In this document: positions 23,857 through 36,473 of the stretch, piece after piece
How the letters are laid out: every line of letters begins with the position of its first letter
Numbering within the stretch: the stretch's first letter is position 1
Assembly: GCA_025677835.1 (NCBI GenBank)
Contig: JAIXMR010000050.1
Location: 1-64,000 of the forward strand
Source of the DNA: Sporodiniella umbellata
Lineage: Eukaryota > Mucoromycota > Mucoromycetes > Mucorales > Rhizopodaceae
Direction: 5' to 3'
DNA: 64,000 bases
The notes under the pieces: generated by a model
The model's database searches: none
The model's input: only the letters and a program-made list of their open reading frames with translations
What the model was told of the DNA's origin: nothing
Translations under genes and position numbers: made by a program

Positions 23857-25618
23857 ACCATTTTTCTCATTTCCTATTTTTTTCTTTTTAAAAAGAAGCC
23901 CCTTCACCATTTCCAACGTGCCCATAATTTTACCGTTTTCAGTAAATATAATACATTTTTGGAAAGGATTTCCCAATCTATATAATAATACAAAAAAAGG
24001 TCAATAATTTATCCGATTTGAACACAAAACAAAAATAATCCATATATGTTATGCTACACTAAATCAATATATAAAGTAGTTATAGTTGATCCAATAAATC
24101 ATGTCTTCCGGTTTATCTAAACAGAGAAAAAAAAAGCAAAAGAAAAATCGCCACTATTTCGAAGTCAAATGCTATCCAATACAGCTGTAGACATCTTTCA
24201 GACAAAGAAGAGTAACTCTTCAGGAACAATCGTTTTTGATTGGACAGTACATAACTTCTAAAAAAGGCGTTTTTACTGTTTGAACCGAGCAGTATAATCT
24301 ATTAGATCAATTGTAATAGAAGCTTATCGATTCAGAAAGCATATGATGAGCAATAGAAAAGGTAACATCAATGCAGAAAATCTGGGATATCCAATTTTCC
24401 TTTTCTGGAAATTTCTACTAAAAAAGGGGCTGAAGGGGAGGAGAACAAAGTCTATTCAATAAAAACAGGATTGAATTTATTAGCTTTTTATAGGTTTCAG
24501 TAGGCATATTTTTATCTATGCTAAAAGCGAAACGTTCACACAAATATAATAACGGCGTTTTTTTTTACTTTTAGGGTTATTCAAGTGGTTGACCTGTTTC
24601 ACTTAGACTTTACCCAGTTTGTATATTCTGTTGAACAAAAAGAACGTGATGAAAGTAAATAACTGTGCTTGCCATATATACCTGTTTGTTTTTTTACTCT
24701 TATTTACGCGCTTGGCTTGGGTACTTTTTCAGTCATCTGGGAATAAAAACAGTTGGCTATAGCATGTATTAAAGTCTTTTGAATGCCGATAAAAGAAATA
24801 CTTGTCAGTCTGTTATATATTTACATAAAACACTTCATTTTGTTTTGTAGATTCTGTTGTACAAAAAAGAAATCTTTCAACTATTATGTCATCCAGCCCT
24901 ACATCTTTGGATACAAAGTTGTTTTAGGCTACTGACAAACTGGCCACTACATATGCTGATGTAAGACTGTTCTAGGTAAAGAAAAAACTTGGAATTAAGC
25001 GGTTATTTATGAAACCCCTGTTTGGTTCCTAAAACTGATAAAACCAATTAAAAAACAAAACGCATATGTGTACCAAAAGAGTCCAATAAAGACAAGACCG
25101 AGTAGTCTCTTATTTTAATACAGATCTTTTTCTGTAATAGTCATTGAGTATCGTAAGAACTGAACAAGGTTTGCTTGAAGCATGAGTTTTGAAAATGATT
25201 AACAAGATATGTGTCCTAATACATTATAGTCTTCTCTGTAAATGTCTAGTCGGAAGGTATCGATTCTGGCTATTGATATAACGAGTTCTTGAAAACCATA
25301 TTTCTTTTATTCAGAGTAGTTTTTACTTCATGATGGTCAGTCAATATTTATCCGAATCTAATTATGGGTCCAAACGGTACAGCCTCAGGCCACCCTCGTC
25401 TGTTTGAGACCAAGTTAAAACTCAAATATTGAAACGTAAGACTCAAACCTCAAACTATTTATACAACTCCTCTCATATCTTGAACATATCAAAAGTAAAA
25501 TAAAGGAAATTAATGGTTTTTATGACTGAAATGTATATGTTTATCTATTCCAGTTGCCTTTTGTCAAATGAAAAAGGTTGCTGTTACATTTTTATATATA
25601 TCAATTTATATATGTATT
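23857..25618. other. Long AT-rich intergenic region
   Basis: About 1.76 kb between the convergent bHLH and PC-esterase-like genes. I see no gene, no RNA gene and no clear repeat; only short frames ending quickly in stops. Confidence 0.5.
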
Positions 25619-26951
25619 TTACAAAACAATTCGGCCCTCTAGACCTAAAAACACCTGGTATAAAATGTGAACCCAACTATCTAATGGACCAGGAATACAA
25701 TATCTTAAACAATCTTGACCACCAACATGGCCATCTGGACGTAAATCAGCCAAGGCGCCTAAATCAACATAGACACCTCCAGATCCTTCCACAATAGCTT
25801 TAGCTATCAGATTTCTTCGTTTGGTTTCACTCCAGCCATAGGGCAACAACCTATACTCTTCATCTGTCAGTTGATCAATGGGGCCTGACGCCTCATCACA
25901 GAAAGGGTGTCCAATAGCACTGGATCGATAAATCACTAGAGTCATTGGATTATTTTTACGGATTTCTTTCATTGTATCTATCAGACTTTTGATAAAATCA
26001 GTGTCGGTTTCTTGTACTGAAGATCTATTTAAAATAAAGATAGGATAGCTCCTTCCCACGGATACAGTTGCAAATGGCATCTGAATGATGTTCACTCGTG
26101 GATGGCCATGATCAATATCCATCTTTTTGTTGGTTGAAAGTATATCGTTCCGAAGATATTTCAAGTGACTCTTTTGATGGGGTTCTGAACAGAGAGTATG
26201 TTCTATAATCGTGTAAGAAGAATGCCAATTTAAAAAAAAGACGTAGTAGAGCAGATAAAAACTTACCTTTACAGTTCAGTTCTCCAAAGCATGCAGTAGG
26301 TCCATCTCTAAACACATCTAAAAACAATTCGTGTAACTGGTACTGAACCAAATCGCCAACAACAAGGACATGTCTGCCTCTTAGTACATCACACCATGTT
26401 TCTTCAGATACGCTATTATCTGGATTGTTCTTGATAGGTGCACAGGATGATTGCCAGACATAACGAAGAGCCTCTCTTTGACCTTCTTCCATTTTATGCT
26501 TACGGTCACATTTGCCATAGATCGAATCTTGATAATGAGATAGGACCTTGACGGGCTCATTCATTTTTACCCAACTGCCAGAGGAAGTCCAGCATTCAAT
26601 CAGGGCCCGAAACTTATCTGCTTGCTCTGAGCTTAACATACTTCCTGCAATCTTGTTGTTGAAATCTGGAAAGGCATTTGCTGTTTGGTCTCTAGCAAGT
26701 TTGACCATTTTTGTTGTCAATGCCTCTCTTTCCTTTGTACTTAAATGGGTTGTTACATGTGCGTTGTGAGGAGGGAGATGTGGATGTTGTTGTGTATACC
26801 ATGGAAATGCCGCTTTGTTTAAAAGCATGGGGGATGAACTGGATGCAAAAAATGTTTTAAAAAAATGAACAAGTGCGATGAAACATGCAATGTAGATTAC
26901 TATCCGCGTCCAAATTGTTTTTTTAGAACGGACATCTTGCAGCTTAGACAT
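25619..26951 (-). CDS. PC-esterase / trichome-birefringence-like type II membrane protein with altered GDS motif
   Basis: The exons are 26951-26267 and 26184-25619 (416 residues; split codon G/AA gives ELNCKEPHQKSH). The N-terminus MSKLQDVRSKKTIW then a hydrophobic segment (residues about 15-35) indicates a type II Golgi anchor. Block 1 reads GRHVLVVGDLVQYQLHELFL; block 2 near the C-terminus reads ALADLRPDGHVGGQDCLRYC and then IPGPLDSWVHILYQV, the DxxH block of PC-esterases (TBL, CAS1-like O-acyltransferases). The expected catalytic Ser of GDS is Leu here (GDL, codon TTG). Such enzymes O-acetylate polysaccharides in plants; activity here is doubtful unless another Ser serves. An upstream in-frame ATG at 26987 would add 12 residues. 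Confidence 0.8.
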
Positions 26952-28109
26952 CTTTCTGTTTGTTTTTTTCTTTGGGTGCTTTTTCACTGGGGTTTTGGGA
27001 ACAAAGAAAAAAAGAAAACAAAAAAGAAGAGAAACCGTTTTTTATTATTATTGTTTGAACAAATGCACATCTAGACAATGACGGGGATTAAAACACCTCA
27101 TTATTCTACATAAAAGAACATGGGTGGGTTTACGATAATCAAGGCTTACATTTAAGTTATATGCTACAGATAATTATATCATTCTGCTTTTATACAAAAG
27201 CATATAGAGAGATTTTTGAGCCCATTACTATATATAAGTTTCAAACTTAAATAACTATAGATTGAATTTTGTTTTGCTGTTCCCTCTATATTTTGAAGTA
27301 TAAAGCATCAAGACTTTCAAAGAGAAAAAAAATCCATTAGTAAAGCATATTTTAAAGGCAATATCATGTTTTTGCATTCGATTTCAACATTGTCAGAACG
27401 TTACTTTGTAGTCAAAAGGGTTGTTTACATAATATATGGGCAGATATAGTTTTGTTTTACAGTAGGAGTTTGTAATCAAGATTCTTTTGCATAGAGCCAC
27501 AGCTGATAACAAAACGACGTATTTTGATCGCACAAAATGCACACATAACTCCATTTAGGTACAGCTTTTATCTGTAAAAGCTACCAGTTTTAAAAAAGTA
27601 GAATGCTTACGATAGAAGACCACGATTTTGCTTCTAATGACAAAGCTGATTTCAATATTGACGTGAATCAATTTGGGATGCAAATGAATCTCTTATACCG
27701 ATCAAGACACCTCAAAATGAATTGCTCATGTGCAACATTAAAAGCGCTACTTATTCTTCTATGAGTTTGACACATGTCAGATATTTCCTTGCTCTTTAAC
27801 CGTTTCGCCCAAATACTGCTGCAGGCCTGGCTGTATCAGGGTGTCAATTGAGAAAGCAATGTATTCTAAAACCTGGAACAAAGAGACACTTGACTTCTTC
27901 AGAAACAGTTTCGTAAACGACAGGTTTTTCTTCGTGTTAGCGACCAGGATCTATTTGTAGTACAACAGCCTTTTAAACCAGATACACATTCACATGTTTG
28001 AGCTTACTGCTTTTTTTTTTTCTATTTTTGTGACCTGCTCATTTCAATTTCCGTATGAAATCCTGGGAAATTTAAACTATGTCACCTTTCATTTTTATTC
28101 TGTATAATA
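26952..28109. other. Divergent intergenic region, possible decayed coding DNA
   Basis: About 1.1 kb between the PC-esterase-like gene and the phosphomutase gene. Around 27600-28000 the + strand has several protein-like stretches interrupted by stops in alternating frames (for example KTWNKETLDFFRNSFVNDRF), but I cannot name a family. Confidence 0.4.
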
Positions 28110-30506
28110 ATGACTAAATCAATCGACGAACTTGTAAAAGAATGGCTTTCATTAGATAGTGTAAGACAACAGCAAAAAAAAAAGCGACCGAAGAAAAGAA
28201 ACTTTGGTTTTTGCTAAAGCTCGCTTTTTTTTTTTGTCGGTTTAGAATGAAGAAACTAGAAACGAAATTATTCGACTTCAAGAAGCAAACAACGAACAAG
28301 AGCTTATGAAAAGACTCTCTACGCGTATCGAGTTTGGAACTGCCGGTAAGGGTTTTTGTTTGAAGAGATAGTAGCTGCTTTCTTATATACTGTTTTTCTA
28401 AAACCTTTATTAAAGGACTCCGGGCTAGAATGGAAGCAGGATTTTCCAGAATGAACGACTTGACAGTCCTTCAAGCTTCTCAAGGACTTGCTGTTTATAT
28501 TGAAAAGAATGTAAAAGACGCAAAATCACGAGGTATTGTCATTGGCCATGATCATCGTCACCACTCGGATGACTTTGCTCGATTGACAGCTTTTGCTTTT
28601 ATTCAAAGAGGATTCAAGGTGTGGTACTATAAAGATTTGGTCCATACTCCTTTGGTGGTAAGCGATAATCGAATTCAAAGGTCAACTGTTGCTGACATGC
28701 TTTCTGACAGCCTTATGCGATAAAAAAACTCAATGCTGCAGGTGGTGTGATGATCACCGCATCTCATGTAAGACAAAAAAAAAAAAACATGAATCAGTTT
28801 ATGCGCTTATACGTTTTTCTAGAACCCTAAAGACGACAACGGATATAAAGTGTACTGGGAAAATGCATGCCAGATCATTCCTCCACATGATGAAGGCATT
28901 GCTGCTACTATTTTAGAAAACTTGAAGCCATGGGGATGGGATTATAAATCAATTGACTCTAGCGATTCAGTAGAAGACCCCAAAGATCAAGGCATTATCG
29001 ACTCTTACTTTGAAGAAGTTGCCAGTCTCTGCAAATTTAGGTAGATCTATATATCATGTAGATATAAAGATATGCTAATACGAAGCCTTTCGGTAGATCT
29101 AACAACGAGACAACAAATGTGAAGTTTGTTTATACAGCTATGCACGGTGTAGGAACACCATTTGCAAAGCGCTCTTTTGAAGTTTTTGGCTTACCGCCTT
29201 TTACGCCTGTTGAAGCCCAAGTTATGCCAGACCCAGATTTCCCTACTGTCGCTTTCCCTAACCCTGAAGAAGGCAAAGGCGCCTTGGTAAGAGAGATGAA
29301 ATTAAAAAGGAATTATTATTAACTAGTCTATGAAAGACCTTGGCAATGGAAACTGCCGATAAAGTAGAAGGAAGTATAATCTTGGCAAATGATCCAGATG
29401 CTGATAGACTGGCTATCGCTGAAAGACAACCTAGGTACAAAAGAAAGAAAAGGCTGAAAAAACAAACTAAGTTGCATAATAGTGGTGAGTGGGTTATTTT
29501 CACTGGAAATCAAATTGGTTCCATTTTAGGTGCTGCTTCCTTTGAAAAAGCTATTACCGAAGGGAAGAAACCTGGTAAAGATTTTTTTTGGCAAAAAAAA
29601 AAAAAAGAAAAAAAAAAGCTAACCATAGCCACTAGAAAAAATTGCTATGGTTGCTAGTACTGTTTCTTCCAAGTTTTTGGCTCGTATGGGAGAAGTGGAG
29701 AGATTTAGATTTGAAGAGTCATTGACCGGATTTAAATGGATCGGAAACGTTGCAAAGCAACTTGAAAAAGAAGGTTATGATGTTTTATTTTCTTACGAAG
29801 AAGCTATTGGATTTGCAATTGGCGATATTGTGAAGGACAAAGACGGTGTTAGCGCTTTGGGCTTTTTCTCAGAATGGACTGCTGAGTTGTATAAGCGCGG
29901 CATCAATGCTTATCAATATCTTCAAGAATTGTATAAAAAATATGGTTATTTTGTTTCCGAGAACTCTTACTTTATTTGCGACGATAAAAAAAAGATTGCT
30001 GACATATTTGAGCGTATCCGTTTTGGCGATGCTAAAGAAGAAGACTCCAAAGTAAAAAAAATTCAAGACAAATGTTATCTATGAGCTGTTCCTAAACCTT
30101 TCCTAACCCTCTTTTTTTTTGTTACAGTTCAAGTATAAGTTGAACTATCCAAAGACTGTTGGTGGCCACAACGTTGTGTCAGTACGCGATTTGACTATTG
30201 GTTATGACTCTTCTTCCCCTGATGGTGTACCTACCCTTCCCGTATCTTCTTCTTCAGAGATGATTACTTTCCGTTTAGATAACCACACTGTTTTCACCAT
30301 TCGTACAAGGTAAATGCAAATTTGTACATTAAATATTTTATTAACAGCTTTTTAGTGGCACTGAACCAAAAATTAAATACTACTCTGAATTGCGAGGTGA
30401 AACTGAAGAACAAGCTAAAATCGATCTTCATAATGTAGTAGAAGCTATTGGAACAGAACTTGTAGAATATGAAAAGAACGGCTTATTTAAAAAGAAGGAA
30501 GATTAA
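28110..30506 (+). CDS. PGM2-type phosphoglucomutase/phosphopentomutase
   Basis: This enzyme of the alpha-D-phosphohexomutase family is closest to human PGM2 and yeast PGM3/PRM15, which interconvert pentose- and hexose-phosphates. It has about ten exons with 45-80 bp introns. It starts [16 protein letters not shown], then [20 protein letters not shown]. The phosphoserine loop is [20 protein letters not shown], the metal loop [11 protein letters not shown], the sugar-binding loop [13 protein letters not shown], and the phosphate-binding loop [12 protein letters not shown]. All four catalytic blocks are intact. The stop is at 30504-30506 (NGLFKKKED). It converges with RAD2, with 43 bp between stop codons. 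Confidence 0.93.
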
Positions 30507-30549
30507 CCAAAAAAAAATAAAAAATAAAGTATTTTGAAAGTACATTGGC

Positions 30550-33500
30550 TCAACGCTTCGCCTTTTTCTTTTTACGCCAGTTTTCTACAATGCCTTGCAT
30601 TCTTTTGCTTGAGTGTTTACTAGTAGGTTTTGAAGAGTTTTGCGTAACGTTAAAAAAAGACTTCAGGGTTGGTTGTTCGCCAACAGTCTAATATTATATA
30701 AAAAAAAAGGGGACAAAAGGCTTAGATATATGACTGAATACATTGAACTTACTGTTCTTTTGTTCATTTCACGTAGTACAGGTAAAAGAACCTCGTCTGC
30801 TTTATCTTCGGCCCAGCCAAAAGCCTCCATAAGAAAATCTCGCAGCAGGTCCAACTGAGGTTGTCCCCATTCAAAAGGCTGTGTGGAGTCATCAACAGTA
30901 GGATTAAGATAGGCGTCCCATACTAATGGGTTTGGAAAATCATTTGGTATTTCCAAGTCTTTGTGTCTTTTTCTCTAGCAAGCAGAAAAAAATCAGTCAG
31001 TGTATCGAAAAGAAAGTAGCTTACAAATTTTTTTTGGAAATCTGTTGTATCTTGGCCGTTTTGATACCAAACTTTAAATTTTTGAAGAGGCGACTCTGTT
31101 GGGCTACTCTCGTTACTAGAAGAAAACTCTGCCAATATCTCCATAGCTGCTACTGGCCCTATTCCTGGTATACCTTCTGTGTAGTCGCTACCTAGTAAAT
31201 ATGCAAGTTGAATCATTTCTTCTCTCTTAAGCATCATTTCTCTCTCAATATCAGAGGCTTTGTAGCATTCTATAAGTCGTTGCTGATTAAACATGTTTTT
31301 GTAAACTCGAGAAGCGCCAAACAAAAAGACGTCAGAGTCGTCTGTAATTGTTCCTTCAACTAAATTAAGACGCTCCAAAGCTGCGCACTGAGCCTCAGCT
31401 TCCATTGGTGAGACAATAAAAGGTATCCCAAAAAGTTTTAAAAGCTCTTGTATTTCCTGAACCATTTGACTAGTCACATCATCTGAATTTCCCATTGCTT
31501 TTTTCTTTTGCTCTTTGAGTTCTTGTATGTTGAAATAAAGATCCTGTTTCACTGTATTAATGTCTTTAGATGCAATGTCCGATACAAAGCGTGCGTACTC
31601 GTCGTCTTCTCCCTGTATGTGGTTCTCTAACTCTTCTTCAGAGTTATATCCTTGACTTAGTTTTTCTGAAGAATTGTCTTGATCCTTATCAATTTCTACA
31701 GTTTCGATTTCGTCAAAATAAATGAATTCGTCCTTATTGTCTGTTTTATCAGATATGGTATCCGCGTTTTCGCAATCAGTTACTGTAGCCGAAGCCTGAT
31801 AGTCTATAACGTCTTTATCTTGATTTTTAGTTGAATCATTAACGGAAGAAGTGACCAACAATGGCTTGGGATAACTATGGTTTTTCGGAAGCAACTCGGG
31901 CGAGAGATCTTTTTTTTGTAGCAAGGATTGTGATAGATTGATATGTATAGGAGATTTCAGAAGTGAAGGGTTTACTGAGCTGTTGTGTTTATCTACTGAT
32001 TGACTAGAAAAAAATTGAATATTCTGGTCATCATAGTCTTCGTCAAGCAAAATAGATTCATCTGTGTTCTTTTCTGTGTTTACACTGACTGGCTCCTGGT
32101 TTCTTTTCCATTCTATAGTACTTCCTAAAAATTTCTCTTGAAACTGTAAGGCTTCCAGTAAAAGTTCGTCATTTTCACGAGTTTTCCCAAACAGTTTACG
32201 TATAGACGTTAACTGACTAGAAAGTTCTGTACTACTGCTATCCAAAATTGCAGTTCTTATAATCTTTTTGTACTCCTCATTGAATGAATTAAGATATATA
32301 AAGGCGTCTGGTGCCTGGGATAACCAAAAACTCAGAAAAGCTTCTTTGTCTAAAGATATGCTGGGTTTCTCTTCATTTTTAGTAGCTTCTTGCACAGGCA
32401 TCTCTTTTTTGTATATTTTGGATATGACTTGATCAATAGCTTCATCGTCCACATAAGCTCCCATATCTTCTAAAAGCTCGCCTGTTGTATCTTCGGTTTT
32501 TATCTCATGAGAAGATTCTAGTGGATCGTTTTTGATTTTTTTTTCGTTCTCCTGATCTATAAAAAGCGATTCATCTTCGTCAGAGGTTGATTCCTCATCG
32601 GTAAGAATGTCGCTGAATAGTCCTGCTAGCTTTGGGTTTTTAGCCATAGCAGCTTTTACTTTGTCTTCCTTTGGGGACTCACTAAAGGAAGTATACATGA
32701 AAGTTTTACTCTCTTTGCCTTGTCTGTTTTACCTTTTTGTGTCCTTTGTTTCTTTTTTTGAAGGTTTTGATATATCTATTTCAAGAGGATTTGAAGAGGA
32801 TAAACCTGGTAAGCTCCATCCAAGCCCTTGGCTCATATCGTCGTTCTTGTATAATACGTATTGCCTTCCTCTTTCACCAGCTACACGGGATGGCTCAGAG
32901 TCTGCTGCACCACCTGCTACTGTGTTCATCTGCATTACTCTTTGTGTCATTTCGTTTCGATGTTTGAGTAATTTTATTTGCTGCTTTGAAAAATCCAAGT
33001 CGGTTTTAGAGCTGCGTACCATCTGGTCTAAACGAGCCCAGCTCGTCTGACGGGACTTTAGTTTAAGATCCTGTATAACTTCGTACTGAATTTCTGGCGG
33101 TAAAGCTTGAAAAGTGTCAGAATCGACATCCGTTAGTGTAGGAGCAAACTCGTTCACGAATGCTTTCATTTCTTCTACTGACGATAGTCGTGGGTCTGGT
33201 ATATTCAATATCTCTTTTTTTTCTGGCGGTAGCTCATACTGATCCAGTTTATGGTTTTTTTTCAAAGTCTCTATAGCTGTCGACTTTTCAAGCTCTCCAT
33301 AGTCGGCAAAACTATGCTCTTGCTTCCCTTTCTTTCTATTTCGACTAGTTTATATTCAATAAAAGTCTTCTAGCTAGCACTCTTCCCGTTTTATTACCGC
33401 CTTTCTTCGTCAGCTAAAGCTCTTGATTTCATTTGAGCGGTTAAAAGCTTCCGAGCAGTAGCTTTCATATTGACTTTTATTCCTTCTCTTCTCTTTCGTC

Positions 33501-33824
33501 TTTCTGTCTTTTTTCGGTTTTTTTTAGGACAATCAGATACTATGTAATATAGTTACTTACAATAGTGTTTCTTTTCAATGAAGGTGCTCCTCCGTCAAAC
33601 ACAAATACAGGTTTTATGTCATAAAACAAAAGCTTGCACAGACGTCGAAAAAAACCCAAAAGATGACCGTTTTGTAAGGGATTTCCTTGGCCATCGCGCA
33701 TGGTTCGCATAAATTGATGAATCCAGATCGAAGCATCAATGGCTATTTTTTGTCTTCTGAGCGATTCTAACTGTGTAGGCCTAGCTGAAGGACCCACTAA
33801 AGACCAAAGACCTTGAACACCCAT
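30550..33824 (-). CDS. RAD2: RAD2/XPG (ERCC5) nucleotide-excision-repair endonuclease
   Basis: This structure-specific nuclease makes the 3' incision in nucleotide excision repair. It starts MGVQGLWSLVGPSARPTQLE, with the XPG-N domain (KIAIDASIWIHQFMRTMRDG; VFVFDGGAPSLKR). Further exons give NMKATARKLLTAQMKSRALA, then a long acidic spacer exon (about 32698-31000). XPG-I follows: LLKLFGIPFIVSPMEAEAQC, ITDDSDVFLFGASRVYKN, and then LLGSDYTEGIPGIGPVAAME. The last exon carries a PCNA-binding PIP box (QPTLKSFF) and a basic tail (RKKKKAKR) that fits a nuclear localisation signal. The long acidic spacer between N and I domains separates RAD2 from FEN1 and EXO1. Confidence 0.94.
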
Positions 33825-36473
33825 AACCGATAGATCGCCTGTCAAAGAAACAAAAAAGAGGCTGCGGAGGTGTCGAAATGCATTAAAGTCGGACAAGTAA
33901 ATTTTTCTGGAGTGTTGAGTTTGTGCAGTGAACATCTCGATGATCATAAAAAATAGCGAAAAAAATTACAGACAATATGTAAACAAGTGCATATAAAATG
34001 TTCAATTCATACGAACATACTATTTGTCATAAAAAGCTATATGTTATATGATGGCAATGGTTGCCGACAAGTTAATGTCATGCTTAGGATAAGCACACTA
34101 AAAAAAGAAGCAGAGTGGTTCCAACCGTATGAACATTTCATTGCTACTAAAAATGTGATGAAACGTTCTATGCACAGTCATTTTAAAAAGTAAATCTACT
34201 AAATTTTGAATTCAGTCTCGTGTACGTTTGATAACAAGGTCTTGTTCGAGTACAACAAGCCTTATTAGTTGTTGGTTGTTAAATAAAACTACTAGAATTG
34301 ATTACTACGAAAAAACGGCTAACGTCTGCAATGTTTTTTGTTCATCCGAAACAAACACTTGTTTTTTTTTTTTTCAGACAAAACAAGTGTTGTAAACAAA
34401 GCTGAGTACAAGGTAAAAGATGTTTATAAAACTTTTAGTGGATTGCCATGGAATTTTAAGAAACAGTACTTCTATAGCACTTTATCTCTTTTAGGCTTAA
34501 TATATCAGGTTAGATAGTGTCACCGAAAGTTCTGCCTATCTGAAGCTCTATAGTACCAATCAATGGCTTTGTTTCTTTAAAAAAAAACCCCATATAACCA
34601 AAAAAAAAAAAAAAAAAGCACTTTGGTTCCTGATAGTTAATACTGTAATCTTCTTCACTCAAATCTTTCAAAATCGCTTTTTTTTTCTTTTGCCACATTT
34701 CAGATTTCAGATCGTTTGGTTTAGCCTTCGTTAGTTTTGATACAATCAGCGCTTAATAAATGTTGATTGATCTGACCGCGTGTTTTCTTTCGACTGGTGT
34801 TGAATATTGTACCAGTGCCATACCTTGTGTCTTTTGGAAACAAAACTGCCAAATTTTTTGATTCAACGCCTTCTATTACAGTCATGTATCAAAAGTGGTT
34901 TCACCATTTGTGTATAACAGGAGCAAAAGCAAAACCGAATCAGGTTTGCGGTCGGCCTTCTATCTTTTAAAGGCCAACGCAAAATACAATTTAATAAAAG
35001 AGCTGTAATATACTATTTTGTTACATTGCTACTTATTTTTACGTTGATATTATTCACCTTTTTTTGAAAATACGTTTGAGCATTTTCGGTAGCTTATGCT
35101 TTAAATCCGATTATCAATCCCTTGATAACAGCAATTTTGAATTGGATCAAAAGCTATTTAAGTTTCTATAATGCTTTCTAATTTTATTGCTTCGCCTCCT
35201 CTGGTTTTCTCTGAAAGTTCCCAGGCTTTGACACACAACAGTTACTTGATTAGGTTTGATTGGCTAACGAGTTTTTACCCACTTGTTGCAAACTATTCCC
35301 ATTATTTTAATGTAAATTTCTACACCCAAAAAAAAGGCAATAAAACTGTCTGCTTGAGCAAGACTCTTTAAAAAACTGACTGTTTATGGCCTTTCGTTTA
35401 AACGGCTATGGGCATCAATAGTAAAAAGTGCAGTATACAAAACGCATATCCTTTTCGAAAGGTAATAGGCAATTCGATTGGCTACACAAGTCTCAACCCA
35501 TAAATCGGACGTGAAACTTTTTGTTTATTTTTATTTTTTTATTTTTATGCAAACCAAAAATGTTTTTTTCTCTTCTTTTCTTCAAAAAATGTACTTCGAA
35601 TACCACACTACATTATGGGCTTTACAAATCCATATGCGTTCCTCCGTCAAAAGATCCGCAGAATAATGGAAACCTGCTGTTGTTGTAATAAATATTTTTC
35701 AGCTTACCATGCTACTAGATGAAAACAGTACGTGACTAAAAAAATAGAATAAACGGCTCTGTTGGAAATTAACAGCCAAAAACGGTCGTAAGCAACAACA
35801 TAATACATCGATTTATCGCTATTCTGCAACTTCGCCAAAATCTGTGACGTCACATTAACTTAGAATATTCATAGCTTATGATATACAGTCACATCAAACA
35901 ACAATCAGAAGACCTACGTCTACAGTAACCATATCCTTGCCATAACTTGGCACCAAATGCAGTTTGATTTTGTTTTTTGCAAACGATACACAGAATATTT
36001 TGAAGCCACAGCGTCAAGCCATGTTACTTCTCTTCATATAACGCAGTCTCCTGGTCGTCACTATTACAACACAAAGGCTTTCAATGTTTTAGTGACTATA
36101 AAAAACATCACCAGTGCTTCAAACAAAATTTTGATCAGGTCAACATTCGAAGCTTCTGACCTAACAATTTACCCTTTACTACAAAGCGTGGTTTGTTATG
36201 CGACAAAAGCTTCCGTCTTCTTGAAACAAAGGGTCTTTATCTTCAGTTCTATCAATATATATATACGCTCAGGGCAAAAGGCTTTATGCTCAAACCATTT
36301 GCATAACCGCCTTGTATAAGTAGACTTATTTTTATAAGAAAAGTAAGTTTCTGTCAGGTACGCAGCTGAGCTTATTATTATTTTTTTAAAAAAAAAAAAA
36401 AAAAAAAACAATTTGTCCGGTTGTTTATTAGTTGAAGCCATATTGGCCTTTTGTTCCTTTCTTTTTCAGCACC
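33825..36473. other. 2.6-kb intergenic region, no clear gene
   Basis: This divergent region between RAD2 and the mitochondrial carrier is AT-rich. It contains a hairpin-forming inverted repeat (34354-34391), an A-run of 18 near 34600, a 120-codon open frame (35957-36319, +) with no recognised similarity, and an A-run of 20 near 36389-36408. No tRNA or known gene is recognised. Confidence 0.5.
34354..34391. repeat. Perfect 12-bp inverted repeat
   Basis: AACACTTGTTTT (34354-34365) and AAAACAAGTGTT (34380-34391) are exact reverse complements with a 14-base T-rich loop. It could be a hairpin, a relic TIR or a transcription-factor site. Confidence 0.8.
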
